Shown here: positions 16,637 through 22,733 of the stretch, one piece after another
Layout: every line of letters starts with the position of its first letter
How positions within the stretch are numbered: the stretch's first letter is position 1
IMG/VR virus record: IMGVR_UViG_3300030333_001402
Location: 1-25,906 of that record
Length of the DNA: 25,906 nucleotides
Source of the DNA: a virus
Reading direction: 5' to 3' (one strand)
The notes under the pieces: model-generated
Seen by the model: the letters and a program-made list of their open reading frames with translations, nothing else
Told to the model about the DNA's origin: nothing
Database searches by the model: none
Position numbers and translations under genes: made by a program

Positions 16637-16951
16637 ATGGCACATGAGAGTAGAAAGAAATCTATGCTCAAAAAGTATGGTCTTAAAGGTGTAAACAAAG
16701 CTAAGAGAACACCAAGCCATCCTACAAAGTCACACGTTGTTCTTGCACAAGAAGGTCATAAACTAAAACTAATTAGGTTTGGACAGCAAGGTAAACGTGT
16801 AGGCACACTGAAAGGCACAGCAGGTAAACCAAAGAAAGGTGAGTCTGCTAGAATGAAAGCCAAAAGAAAATCATTTAAAGCAAGGCACGCCAAGAATATT
16901 GCTAGAGGTAAAATGTCAGCAGCTTGGTGGGCAGATAAGGTGAAGTGGTAA
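16637..16951 (+). CDS. Basic conserved phage protein (104 aa), DUF6321-like
   Basis: The 104-residue protein carries a basic N-terminus, then SHVVLAQEGHKLKLIRFGQQ and GKRVGTLKG, a Lys-rich linker, then KSFKARHAKNIARGKMSAAW ending in ADKVKW. The VVLA..G..LKLIRFGQQG and SFKARHAKNI.RGKMSAAWWA parts are, as I recall, strongly conserved in marine phages and cyanophages; the DUF6321 label is tentative. The compact core may bind nucleic acid, but this has not been shown. It follows the previous TAA directly and overlaps the next gene as TAATG. Confidence 0.65.
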   Translation: MAHESRKKSMLKKYGLKGVNKAKRTPSHPTKSHVVLAQEGHKLKLIRFGQQGKRVGTLKGTAGKPKKGESARMKAKRKSFKARHAKNIARGKMSAAWWADKVKW

Positions 16952-17091
16952 TGCCAAAACCAAAAGGTAAAAAGAAATACAGTCCAAAGCAAAAGAAACT
17001 TGCACGAGTCGCACCACCACGAGACAAGATTACAGGTGCAGACTTTAAGAAGCTAAAGAGAAGAAAGAAAACCACCAAAAAACGTGGATAA
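16951..17091 (+). CDS. Basic micro-protein (46 aa)
   Basis: A 46-residue frame encodes MPKPKGKKKYSPKQKKLARV, then APPRDKITGADFKKLKRRKK and a basic tail. The LARVAPPRDKITGADFKKL part looks like a conserved linear motif that I recall from other phage genomes. The ATG shares a base with the preceding TAA, and the gene's 3' end overlaps a GTG-started microprotein. Its charge fits the run of Lys-rich neighbours. The function is unknown. Confidence 0.6.
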   Translation: MPKPKGKKKYSPKQKKLARVAPPRDKITGADFKKLKRRKKTTKKRG

Positions 17092-17167
17092 ATCAACAGT
17101 TGCAATACTTGCATATTGTCTATGCCTCATACTAATTGTTATCGTTGGTGAATGTTATAGTGTATAA
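17084..17167 (+). CDS. One-helix membrane micro-protein (27 aa)
   Basis: A GTG-started frame reads MDKSTVAILAYCLCLILIVI then VGECYSV and stop. Charged N-terminus, about 18 hydrophobic residues with three Cys in all, and a polar end are the marks of a single membrane span or a small lipoprotein-like segment. The start lies within the last codons of the previous gene. It has no strong ribosome site of its own, so coupling is likely. The position among late genes and before a membrane-anchored protein makes a lysis accessory role possible but unproven. Confidence 0.4.
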   Translation: MDKSTVAILAYCLCLILIVIVGECYSV

Positions 17168-17188
17168 TCAAGATAGTGTGGAGGCATT

Positions 17189-18274
17189 ATGTGGAAAAGA
17201 ATTAAGAAAATAATCAAATCAATACTGAATATCCCTTTTACTATAATTAAAGGTGCAGCAAACTTTGTTTATCAAATACTGCGTGCATTTAAAAGAATGA
17301 TAGTAACTATCATCAAGTCTCCACTTTTACTTTCAATACAAGCCTACAGGAAAGGTCTTATTATTAGAGACTATGTAATGGCTAAAATAGATTACTTAGA
17401 CCAAGAGAGCAAGAAGTGGCACAGGTTCTTTCAAGTTCTGGCAAGCCCATATAATCTGCTTCTTAAGCTAGGTTTTAACCCCCAAATGGCGATGGTAATC
17501 TTGGGAATCGGAACGGCTAGTGGTGGTACTCTAGTAGTAGCAGAGGTAATACAAGAAAGAAGTTTTGCAAATGGTGATGCAGGTATTTATGCAGCCCCAT
17601 CAGAATTTCCAAGCGAAGAACTTGAGAAAGAATTAGCTTGGAGGAAAGATAACCCTGATGACAATACGCTTAGAATTGTGCTTGGAACTACACCAGTAGA
17701 AGAAATATCTATAACTGATGTAAGTGTAAACTCTTACACAGGAAGCACTTTGCCTAGTGGAAAGGCTGAAGCTATCTTAATTGAAGGGAAGAATGGTCAG
17801 AATGCAAGGCTTGAAATTGGTGAGTTATTATGGGACAGAAACACTTGCCGGAGCCTTACAGTTTCGGATGTTAATGCCCATAAAATAGTTATACAAAATA
17901 ATATTTCGGATGGACAATCTATTGCACAGACTGCTGGTACTCAAAGAGATTTAAGAATATCAGGTGGGAATGCAATGGCTAGAGAATTGACTACTTCAGC
18001 AGGCACCTATGACCGAATCTGGCTTGATACTGGTAGCTTGACTAGCACCAATGCAAAGATAAATAAACTTACTTTATCTAACATAGTCAGTAAATCTGGA
18101 ACATGCCTGATTAGACAAGCCGACATCGGCATTTTGACCATACAGTACTCAGTAAACGGTCATGACCAAAACTTCAGCACCAAAGAATTCACTATTGCTA
18201 GCAGTACCAATGCAAGCATATGGGAGGTCTCAAATAACCTTGAGATTTTGCTTACCGAACCAGCAACACAGTAG
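17189..18274 (+). CDS. Membrane-anchored late protein with cationic N-terminus
   Basis: The 361-residue protein starts with a cationic, amphipathic stretch (MWKRIKKIIKSILNIPFTII onwards to about residue 65). A hydrophobic segment at about 99-121 (MAMVILGIGTASGGTLVVAE) could be a membrane span. After RSFANGDAGIYAAP and an acidic linker, residues about 165-361 form regular strand-like units (RIVLG, RLEIGELL, LTVSDV, KIVIQN, LRISGG, ILTIQYS), like a beta-helix or stacked strands. No family is recognised. GGAGG precedes the ATG with short spacing. The layout suggests membrane or virion-inner localisation, such as membrane penetration at entry or lysis; this is inference only. Confidence 0.6.
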   Translation: MWKRIKKIIKSILNIPFTIIKGAANFVYQILRAFKRMIVTIIKSPLLLSIQAYRKGLIIRDYVMAKIDYLDQESKKWHRFFQVLASPYNLLLKLGFNPQMAMVILGIGTASGGTLVVAEVIQERSFANGDAGIYAAPSEFPSEELEKELAWRKDNPDDNTLRIVLGTTPVEEISITDVSVNSYTGSTLPSGKAEAILIEGKNGQNARLEIGELLWDRNTCRSLTVSDVNAHKIVIQNNISDGQSIAQTAGTQRDLRISGGNAMARELTTSAGTYDRIWLDTGSLTSTNAKINKLTLSNIVSKSGTCLIRQADIGILTIQYSVNGHDQNFSTKEFTIASSTNASIWEVSNNLEILLTEPATQ

Positions 18275-18420
18275 TGAAAGACTGCGTTCACGTCTACATA
18301 CTACCTGAGCCTAGTAAACAACTTGGTTCTGAATACAAAGCAAAGTGTAGTAAGTGTGGTAAACAACAGTTACACAGAAACTATCACAGCAGTAATAATA
18401 TCTGGAAGAGGCGAGGCTAA
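18274..18420 (+). CDS. Zinc-ribbon-like micro-protein (48 aa)
   Basis: A GTG-started frame overlaps the upstream TAG as TAGTG and encodes 48 residues. C4 and H6 lie near the start and C25-S-K-C28 form a CxxCG knuckle in YKAKCSKCGKQQLHRNYHSS. The C-x-H ... C-x-x-C arrangement could bind one zinc ion. The tail is basic (WKRRG). It is the last gene of the plus block, and its TAA interlocks with the stop of the convergent nuclease gene. A nucleic-acid-binding role is inferred. Confidence 0.5.
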   Translation: MKDCVHVYILPEPSKQLGSEYKAKCSKCGKQQLHRNYHSSNNIWKRRG

Positions 18421-18800
18421 AGATTTAAATGAATCGTAGAGTCAAGACTTGCTTTGATACGCATCTCTTCTTTCCTGATGTCTTTTGTAAGGTTTAAGAA
18501 AGTTTCTAGTTCCATAGTGACTAAATGCTTTGCAACCTTGTCATTGACTTTGTGTGTCTGACATACGATAGGTATCTTATTGGTAGCAATACCAGCTTTT
18601 CTAGCTTGCTCCACAGCTTTTAGTGTTCTTGCACTTACAACCTTGCCTGCTTTAACTTCAGCAGCAAACTTAATAGTTTCTACATCCGGCACATCACCAG
18701 AGTGTCTACCAGTTACAGGGTTACGTTGTGCTTTGACTTTATCTCCACCAAGAAACTCAGCCCACTTTCTCTCCCAGTTTTTCCACACGTTATTCTTCAT
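18417..18800 (-). CDS. PD-(D/E)XK nuclease, Holliday-junction-resolvase-like
   Basis: The 127-residue protein carries an N-terminal helix with E10 and E15 (WKNWERKWAEFLGG). A basic segment with RNPVTGRHSGDVPDV follows, with D36 and D39, then FAAEVKAGK with E48 and K50. This is the E ... GD.PD ... ExK active-site order of PD-(D/E)XK nucleases, in the small basic size range of phage resolvases. A helix with ARTLKAVEQARKAG and a strand IPIVCQTHK complete the fold. The expected role is cleavage of branched DNA during replication or packaging. AAGGAGG gives a strong ribosome site. It is last in the minus block, separated from the previous gene by 84 bp. Confidence 0.7.
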   Translation of the reverse strand: MKNNVWKNWERKWAEFLGGDKVKAQRNPVTGRHSGDVPDVETIKFAAEVKAGKVVSARTLKAVEQARKAGIATNKIPIVCQTHKVNDKVAKHLVTMELETFLNLTKDIRKEEMRIKASLDSTIHLNL

Positions 18801-18846
18801 AGTTCCTCCTTGGACAAATAGAATTTTTTTTAAGAATGTCTAATAA

Positions 18847-18874
18847 ATATTATGGACAGTTTGGTTTGCATGAA
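18847..18874 (-). promoter_or_regulatory. Possible promoter before the resolvase-like gene
   Basis: Reading the minus strand, TTCATG (18874-18869), a 16-base spacer and TAATAT (18852-18847) give a sigma70-like arrangement in the only gap above 80 bp near this end of the block. The -35 match is poor. AGAATGT copies lie on either side at 18833, 18878 and 18894. Confidence 0.22.
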
Positions 18875-18884
18875 TTTAGAATGT

Positions 18885-19169
18885 TTAATTTTCAGAATGT
18901 ATCACAACATTGTCCATAAATACAGGGGTAAGTGGACCAACGTATGAACCGTTCACATTGAACTCAAAGTATTCACTGGCTTCATCGTGGGTCATACCAT
19001 CTCTATCTACTAATACTTGTAAACATCTCTGTTTGTCGTATACAGCGATTGTTTTGTTGAATTGGTACCCAACGCCTATGAAAGCCTCATCAAACCCGTC
19101 AGCGAGCATTATTTCAATGTCAGGGTTATCTCTCAAAAGAGTTTGATTTAGTGTTAGTGGTCTATCCAT
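18885..19169 (-). CDS. Hypothetical phage protein (94 aa)
   Basis: The 94-residue protein has strands with DGFDEAFIGVGYQFNKTIAV, then a YDKQRCLQVLVDRDGMTHDE segment and a C-terminal VGPLTPVFMDN. The order AF.G.G ... YD...C...L....GM..DEA.E ... TP.F looks like a short protein I recall from many phages, always of unknown function. It starts inside the end of the small membrane-protein gene (8-base overlap), with no strong ribosome site of its own, so coupling to that gene is likely. No catalytic motif is seen. Confidence 0.65.
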   Translation of the reverse strand: MDRPLTLNQTLLRDNPDIEIMLADGFDEAFIGVGYQFNKTIAVYDKQRCLQVLVDRDGMTHDEASEYFEFNVNGSYVGPLTPVFMDNVVIHSEN

Positions 19170-19320
19170 CTGGGGATTCTAAAACTTTCATACCTAAGGC
19201 TATAATTCCTCCTGTACATCCCGTGGCTATCTCTGTATAGCCTTGCCACACACCAACAGCACTTAATATACCTAAGACGATAATCGCTAAAAAAATCTGG
19301 GGTCTAAGTTTGCCCATCAT
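19162..19320 (-). CDS. Two-helix membrane micro-protein (52 aa)
   Basis: This frame encodes MMGKLRPQIFLAIIVLGILS followed by AVGVWQGYTEIATGCTGGII and a short polar end. There is one clear hydrophobic helix (about 9-27) and a second weaker one (about 30-45). The start is strongly supported: AGGAG is 6 bases before the ATG and the start overlaps the previous TGA as ATGA. Its end overlaps the next gene by 8 bases. Small two-helix proteins in phages include holins, but this one lies in the early-type nuclease cluster, so an inner-membrane accessory or superinfection role is equally possible. Confidence 0.6.
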   Translation of the reverse strand: MMGKLRPQIFLAIIVLGILSAVGVWQGYTEIATGCTGGIIALGMKVLESPDG

Positions 19321-19736
19321 TTTAAACTCCTACACTTGTTTACCATTGCTAAGAATACTTCTTTGACCTCTAATAATACACCATAACTTCTTTTACCGTT
19401 AGTATCGGTGTCACCCATGGGTACTCTTTCTTTGTTCCATGTAAGTTCTTGAAGTATCTGTGTTGGTATTATCATGGCACCAAACTTGTTGCCTTTACTA
19501 TCAGCAAAGACATGGACTTGGTAGTCTGCTTCAGTAACATTTAGCCCTGTACTTTGACCTCTACGTTCATCGTATAGTTCCACAGCAATTTTCTTTGTGC
19601 GAGACCATATATCACGTTCAGTCTTTATCTCAACCAGTCGCCCGAAAAGTTGAGAAAACCAATGTTCCGACTCCTGACCAAACTCCAAGTCATGCCTAAA
19701 GTCATAGTTTTGTTTAGAGTTACTTCCCAAACTCAC
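19317..19736 (-). CDS. PD-(D/E)XK-type phage nuclease-like protein
   Basis: The 139-residue protein starts at GTG with GGGAG four bases upstream. It has FRHDLEFGQESEHWFSQLFG with E22 and E24, then VEIKTERD with E36 and K38. RTKKIAVELYDERRGQSTGL and EADYQVHVFADS with D71 follow. The order E ... ExK ... T..IAVE ... G.ST/PSG....AD matches a family of phage endonuclease-like proteins of the PD-(D/E)XK superfamily as I recall it. The reading is of fold and motif, with substrate unknown. It overlaps the RecB/Cas4-like gene by 17 bases and the membrane gene as ATGA, so the three are translated together. Confidence 0.65.
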   Translation of the reverse strand: MSLGSNSKQNYDFRHDLEFGQESEHWFSQLFGRLVEIKTERDIWSRTKKIAVELYDERRGQSTGLNVTEADYQVHVFADSKGNKFGAMIIPTQILQELTWNKERVPMGDTDTNGKRSYGVLLEVKEVFLAMVNKCRSLK

Positions 19737-20472
19737 ATATCTCCCAGAATGAACACCACTTCTGTGTGCAAGCCCAACTACCTTCTGGTGCAGGCATAAA
19801 CACTTGATTGTTTATTCCAGACTTAACGTGTTCAATACGTTTGTTAACTCTGTCTTTGTGGTCTTGTGTCACCTCGGCGTGATGGTAGAAAGTCTTTGGT
19901 GTGTCCAAGTCTTGAACCACAGCCATTCCAACCTTGTCTACGTTAGCCATGTCTGCATACTTTACAAGTTGCACATCCCTAGTCAGGTCAGGTGTCACGT
20001 TTCGTTTCTTGACTTTGTTGTCGACAATAACGCCATCGACAGTGATAAAGTCAGCAAAGCCTTTGAACTCTTCACCATCGTTATCAACTTGCACAAGTTC
20101 TACTTGCACCTCTTTAGCCTTGAACTTATCACCAAAGTCTTTGTGGTAAGTTGCAGCAAGTTTAGATGTTCTATCCTTGCTCTTGTCTTTTGTAATGTCA
20201 TCCTTCTCCCAATCAAACGTGTCGCTGTCCTGTTCTTTTTCATGAACATCAACAGCAAAGTCTACGAATTGACTTTGAGTTAGACCATTGTTTGTCTGTG
20301 CCTGCAGAGAGAAATGTTCGTTGGCAGCATTGTCAACGCTTGTCCCTCTGAGTACAGCACTACCCATCTTCTCAGGGATACCTTCGACATACCTGTAGTA
20401 GTATTGCAAACCACAAGTCATGTACTTTCGTATCTGAGATACAGATAGATAGCTTCTAATCGTACCTTTCAT
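19720..20472 (-). CDS. RecB/Cas4-like PD-(D/E)XK exonuclease with probable Fe-S cluster
   Basis: The 250-residue protein has SVSQIRKYMTCGLQYYYRYV with C20 near the start and a GTSVDNAANEHF helix with H53. The active-site set follows: FKGFADFITVDG with D141, then IVDNKVKK with D151 and K153, and a VQLVKYADM segment matching the QLxxYA motif. At the C-terminus C235-x4-C240-x5-C246, with C20, form the four-Cys pattern of AddB/Cas4-type iron-sulfur nucleases. It would degrade or process DNA ends, probably during recombination. The DNK in place of the common DYK motif is slightly unusual. The RBS is strong (AGGAGG). No CRISPR array is nearby, so a Cas4 defence role is not supported. Confidence 0.75.
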   Translation of the reverse strand: MKGTIRSYLSVSQIRKYMTCGLQYYYRYVEGIPEKMGSAVLRGTSVDNAANEHFSLQAQTNNGLTQSQFVDFAVDVHEKEQDSDTFDWEKDDITKDKSKDRTSKLAATYHKDFGDKFKAKEVQVELVQVDNDGEEFKGFADFITVDGVIVDNKVKKRNVTPDLTRDVQLVKYADMANVDKVGMAVVQDLDTPKTFYHHAEVTQDHKDRVNKRIEHVKSGINNQVFMPAPEGSWACTQKWCSFWEICEFGK

Positions 20473-20484
20473 GTAACCTCCTAA

Positions 20485-20778
20485 TCACACGATGTTTAGT
20501 TTATTTACTTGTTCTACACAGTAATCACAAGTCATTGGTTGTTCCCATTTGCATTTGCCTTTGGGTCCCCAAATACAACCTTTCATACCATGTATATTCC
20601 TCAACCACTCTTCCATGTGTTCAAGCATTGTCATTTTTTCCCAGAATTTTTCCCAGCGTTCTTCATCCTCGACAATTTCATCTTGAAAATATAATTCCTT
20701 GAACTCATCTGTGCACCATGCAAGACCAGCTTTTAACTGACCCATTGATTTCTCTTTGTCTGTAAAGTCTACTCCCAT
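20485..20778 (-). CDS. Cys-rich hypothetical protein, probable zinc binder
   Basis: The 97-residue protein has an N-terminal helical half rich in Trp and Glu (ERWEKFWEKMTMLEHMEEWL). The C-terminal half is compact, with Cys at 68, 76, 84 and 87 in GCIWGPKGKC and MTCDYC. The C-x7-C-x7-C-x2-C spacing suggests a single zinc site; a further C22 lies near the start. It starts inside the end of the helicase-loader gene (10-base overlap) and is followed after 12 bases by the RecB/Cas4-like nuclease. A replication or recombination partner is likely by position, not by motif. Confidence 0.6.
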   Translation of the reverse strand: MGVDFTDKEKSMGQLKAGLAWCTDEFKELYFQDEIVEDEERWEKFWEKMTMLEHMEEWLRNIHGMKGCIWGPKGKCKWEQPMTCDYCVEQVNKLNIV

Positions 20779-21791
20779 GGTAGTTCATCCCTCTTCTCTT
20801 GCCTCATGCTCTCAGTCTCACCAAGAACTACAAGCGTGCTCACCATTACATCTTTGAATCTATCTACCACAGCAAAGTCAAACACTTGCTCCAGTTCATC
20901 CAAAGAAAAGTTAGATGTAATCATAGTCCTCATTCTTCTTGAGTACCTGTAATCTAATATCTCATAGAACAGAGACCTAACATAGTCAGTTGAGTATTCC
21001 CTGCCCAAGTCATCAATGATTAGATGCTTTACATTTTTAAGATGGTTTACATACTCATCATACTTATCGGTGTCCATGTAGGACTTTACCTTTGATGCGA
21101 GTTCTGCTGATGTCATGTAGACAACCATTTCTTTTCTACCAATTATCCAAGAAACAGATGCTTTGGCAAGATGAGTCTTACCCACACCAACATTACCAAG
21201 CATAATTAGCCATGGACTTTTATGTCCACTTGCCCACTCAAATGCAGATTCTTTTGCAATCTTGCACTCATCAGTCCTGAGTTCATAGTTATTAAACCTT
21301 TGGAACGTTGTCTCGCCTAGACCAGATACCTCCCAAAGATACTTACCGTAATCGGTCTTGTTAGATTTACATACACAAGCAAACGCTTTGCCAAAGTTTG
21401 GGTCACCAACAGGATAAGTTCCTGCTAGCCAACCAGTCCCACCACATACACATACTGATGGTGACTTGAATGGTTTACCTGCATTAGCCTTTGCTCTTTC
21501 GTTATAGTCTTGGACATTCTTAACGTGTCTATCTGAGACTAAAATATCAAGTTGAGTTCTCACACTCTTTGGTAATCTCTTCCAAGGAATAGCAGGATAA
21601 CCTGCCTCAACTGCTTCATTCGGTGTTAGATTGCCCGGAATGCAGGTCTCTATCAATTCCTCAGTAAATGCTTTGACTTCTTCTGGCGAGGTCATTGAGT
21701 TTGGAATCTTTAAACTTGTTCCCCGAACTATCGCTGAGTCTTCTTCCTCTTTGAGTCTTTTGACCAGTTGGTCGTATTTCATTTCTTTCAT
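20769..21791 (-). CDS. DnaC-like AAA+ helicase loader
   Basis: The 340-residue protein has a charged helical N-terminus. A four-Cys knuckle follows (C114, C116 in VCVCGGTGW; C139, C141 in FACVC), then a AAA+ core. Walker A is GNVGVGKTH (about 199-207) and Walker B is HLIIDDLGRE (about 256-265). A sensor-1-like MITSN lies at 290-294, preceded by a basic YSRRMRT segment with candidate arginine finger residues. The family loads the replicative helicase at the origin; no helicase gene is in this window, so the host DnaB may be the partner. The start region overlaps the upstream initiator-like gene by 131 bases. The zinc knuckle before the AAA+ domain recalls primase and some DnaC-like proteins. 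Confidence 0.85.
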   Translation of the reverse strand: MKEMKYDQLVKRLKEEEDSAIVRGTSLKIPNSMTSPEEVKAFTEELIETCIPGNLTPNEAVEAGYPAIPWKRLPKSVRTQLDILVSDRHVKNVQDYNERAKANAGKPFKSPSVCVCGGTGWLAGTYPVGDPNFGKAFACVCKSNKTDYGKYLWEVSGLGETTFQRFNNYELRTDECKIAKESAFEWASGHKSPWLIMLGNVGVGKTHLAKASVSWIIGRKEMVVYMTSAELASKVKSYMDTDKYDEYVNHLKNVKHLIIDDLGREYSTDYVRSLFYEILDYRYSRRMRTMITSNFSLDELEQVFDFAVVDRFKDVMVSTLVVLGETESMRQEKRDELPWE

Positions 21792-22239
21792 ATTCTTTTG
21801 CCTTTCTTAGCCATGTCCTTAACCTCAAGTATGGGACAAATGTTTTTGGTTTTTTAGCCACCTCCCAGTAAGAACAAAACTCCTCAACAATATATTCTAT
21901 GTTCTTATCTTTAAATTCGTCTTTGACAAATTGTATCTGTCTCTCTGTTAGATACTTAGTATCTTTAGTAACTAGTAACTTGTTACAGAAACTATTGAAT
22001 CTGTCTATCCATGTCTCTTCTGTCACCCTTTTGTCACCCTTTTTGTCACCCTTTATTTCATACACTTGAATGTTACCTCTTCCTGTTTTATTGCTTATTC
22101 TATCAACTAACCCATCAGCCATCATCACCTTTAACTTTCTTTGTACTGACCTCTTTGAGACACCGACTGCATCTGAGATACCTGCAATAGATATCTCAGA
22201 CTTGTGCTTAAGTATTGTTATGATTTTCTTTTCAATCAT
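21661..22239 (-). CDS. Winged-helix replication initiator-like protein (lambda O-type position)
   Basis: The 192-residue protein begins with a winged helix-turn-helix (IAGISDAVGVSKRSVQRKLK, then VMMADGLVDRISNKTG, residues about 1-60). A KGDKKGDKR stretch follows, encoded by three DNA repeats. The C-terminal part is helical and basic, with FVPYLRLRTWLRKAKEYE, as in phage replication initiators of the O or DnaD-like kind. It is directly followed, with overlap, by the helicase loader, as lambda O is followed by P. GAGG lies 6 bases before the ATG. A transcription regulator is the alternative. The final 43 codons overlap the loader gene in another frame. Confidence 0.65.
   Translation of the reverse strand: MIEKKIITILKHKSEISIAGISDAVGVSKRSVQRKLKVMMADGLVDRISNKTGRGNIQVYEIKGDKKGDKRVTEETWIDRFNSFCNKLLVTKDTKYLTERQIQFVKDEFKDKNIEYIVEEFCSYWEVAKKPKTFVPYLRLRTWLRKAKEYERNEIRPTGQKTQRGRRLSDSSGNKFKDSKLNDLARRSQSIY
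22021..22054. repeat. Three GTCACCC repeats, candidate origin iterons
   Basis: On the plus strand TGTCACCCTTTT-like units lie in tandem: GTCACCC starts at 22022, 22033 and 22045, so the spacing is 11 and 12 bases, about one helical turn. They lie inside the initiator-like gene, where they encode KGD repeats. Iterons inside an initiator gene are known for lambda. Origin function is inferred. Confidence 0.45.
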
Positions 22240-22477
22240 TTATTTCCTCAAGCATATCTTCGACAATACTTTTTATGTCAGCTTGTTCATCTTGCATTGC
22301 ATCTAAAGCAGACTGCAAGCGTTCCTCGCCCCACATATTATCGAGAGACTCAACTGCATCTCTTACTTTTTCAATTTCAGTTTCGGGTATTTCGTTATGA
22401 TTTAACGCCTTACTGTACTTGATAGCAAAATCTACAATCACTTTCATCTCTTTTAAAAATGTTTGAATGTTGTTCAC
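22232..22477 (-). CDS. Small acidic helical protein (81 aa)
   Basis: I place the start at GTG (base 22477): AAAGGAG lies about six bases upstream. The longer reading to 22534 begins in the preceding gene and has no ribosome site. The protein is mostly helical, and acidic in its second half (IPETEIEKVRDAVESLDNMW, then EERLQSALDAMQDEQADI). It would fit a small coiled-coil adaptor or inhibitor. It is 13 bp after the previous gene, and its last 8 bases overlap the initiator-like gene. The function is unknown. Confidence 0.6.
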   Translation of the reverse strand: MNNIQTFLKEMKVIVDFAIKYSKALNHNEIPETEIEKVRDAVESLDNMWGEERLQSALDAMQDEQADIKSIVEDMLEEIND

Positions 22478-22490
22478 GTTTAACTCCTTT

Positions 22491-22670
22491 CTACGATTGG
22501 TTTTTAATTTGTTTAAAATCATCAATGTCTGCACCAGTCACATTCTCTTCCTCACCAATTATTTTATCTAACCTTGAGGCTACTTTCTCTATTGCATCAG
22601 CATCATCTTCAGCCTCAACAATAATTGTCCTCTGCTTGGTTACATTAACTGTAAAATTATATCCTTTCAT
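22491..22670 (-). CDS. Small protein (59 aa), possibly DpnD/PcfM-like
   Basis: The 59-residue protein reads MKGYNFTVNVTKQRTIIVEA, then an acidic helix EDDADAIEKVASRLDKIIGE and an acidic tail. The strand-strand-helix order with VT..RT..VEAE....AIE.V recalls short DpnD/PcfM-like phage and plasmid proteins; I am not certain. The ATG has AAGGAAG upstream. The gene directly follows a 130-bp gap with strong hairpins and precedes the next gene by 13 bp. Confidence 0.6.
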   Translation of the reverse strand: MKGYNFTVNVTKQRTIIVEAEDDADAIEKVASRLDKIIGEEENVTGADIDDFKQIKNQS

Positions 22671-22691
22671 TATCTTGTCTTCCTTTCTAAC

Positions 22692-22719
22692 GAGGGGCTG
22701 GGAAATTCCCCAACCCCTC
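22692..22719. other. Hairpin 1 in the 130-bp gap (GAGGGG/CCCCTC)
   Basis: A 6-bp stem of GAGGGG (22692-22697) and CCCCTC (22714-22719) continues with one mismatch into TGGG/CCCA and a six-base loop. No T-tract follows on either strand, so a simple terminator is unlikely. It lies just upstream of the start of the 59-residue gene, so it would be in that gene's leader RNA. Confidence 0.55.
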
Positions 22720-22733
22720 AGTTACTTAGTAAA

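Noticed and set aside
19804-20283. 159-codon plus-strand frame opposite the RecB/Cas4-like gene
   Set aside because: It lies wholly antisense to a gene with clear nuclease motifs, and the peptide is an unusual Val/Phe/Leu-rich sequence with no motif.
19720-20472. CRISPR-Cas4 defence component
   Set aside because: No repeat array or other cas gene is present; RecB-like Fe-S nucleases are common in phage recombination clusters.
22478-22534. Upstream extension of the 81-aa protein
   Set aside because: The extension starts inside the 59-aa gene without a ribosome site, while the GTG at 22477 has AAAGGAG.
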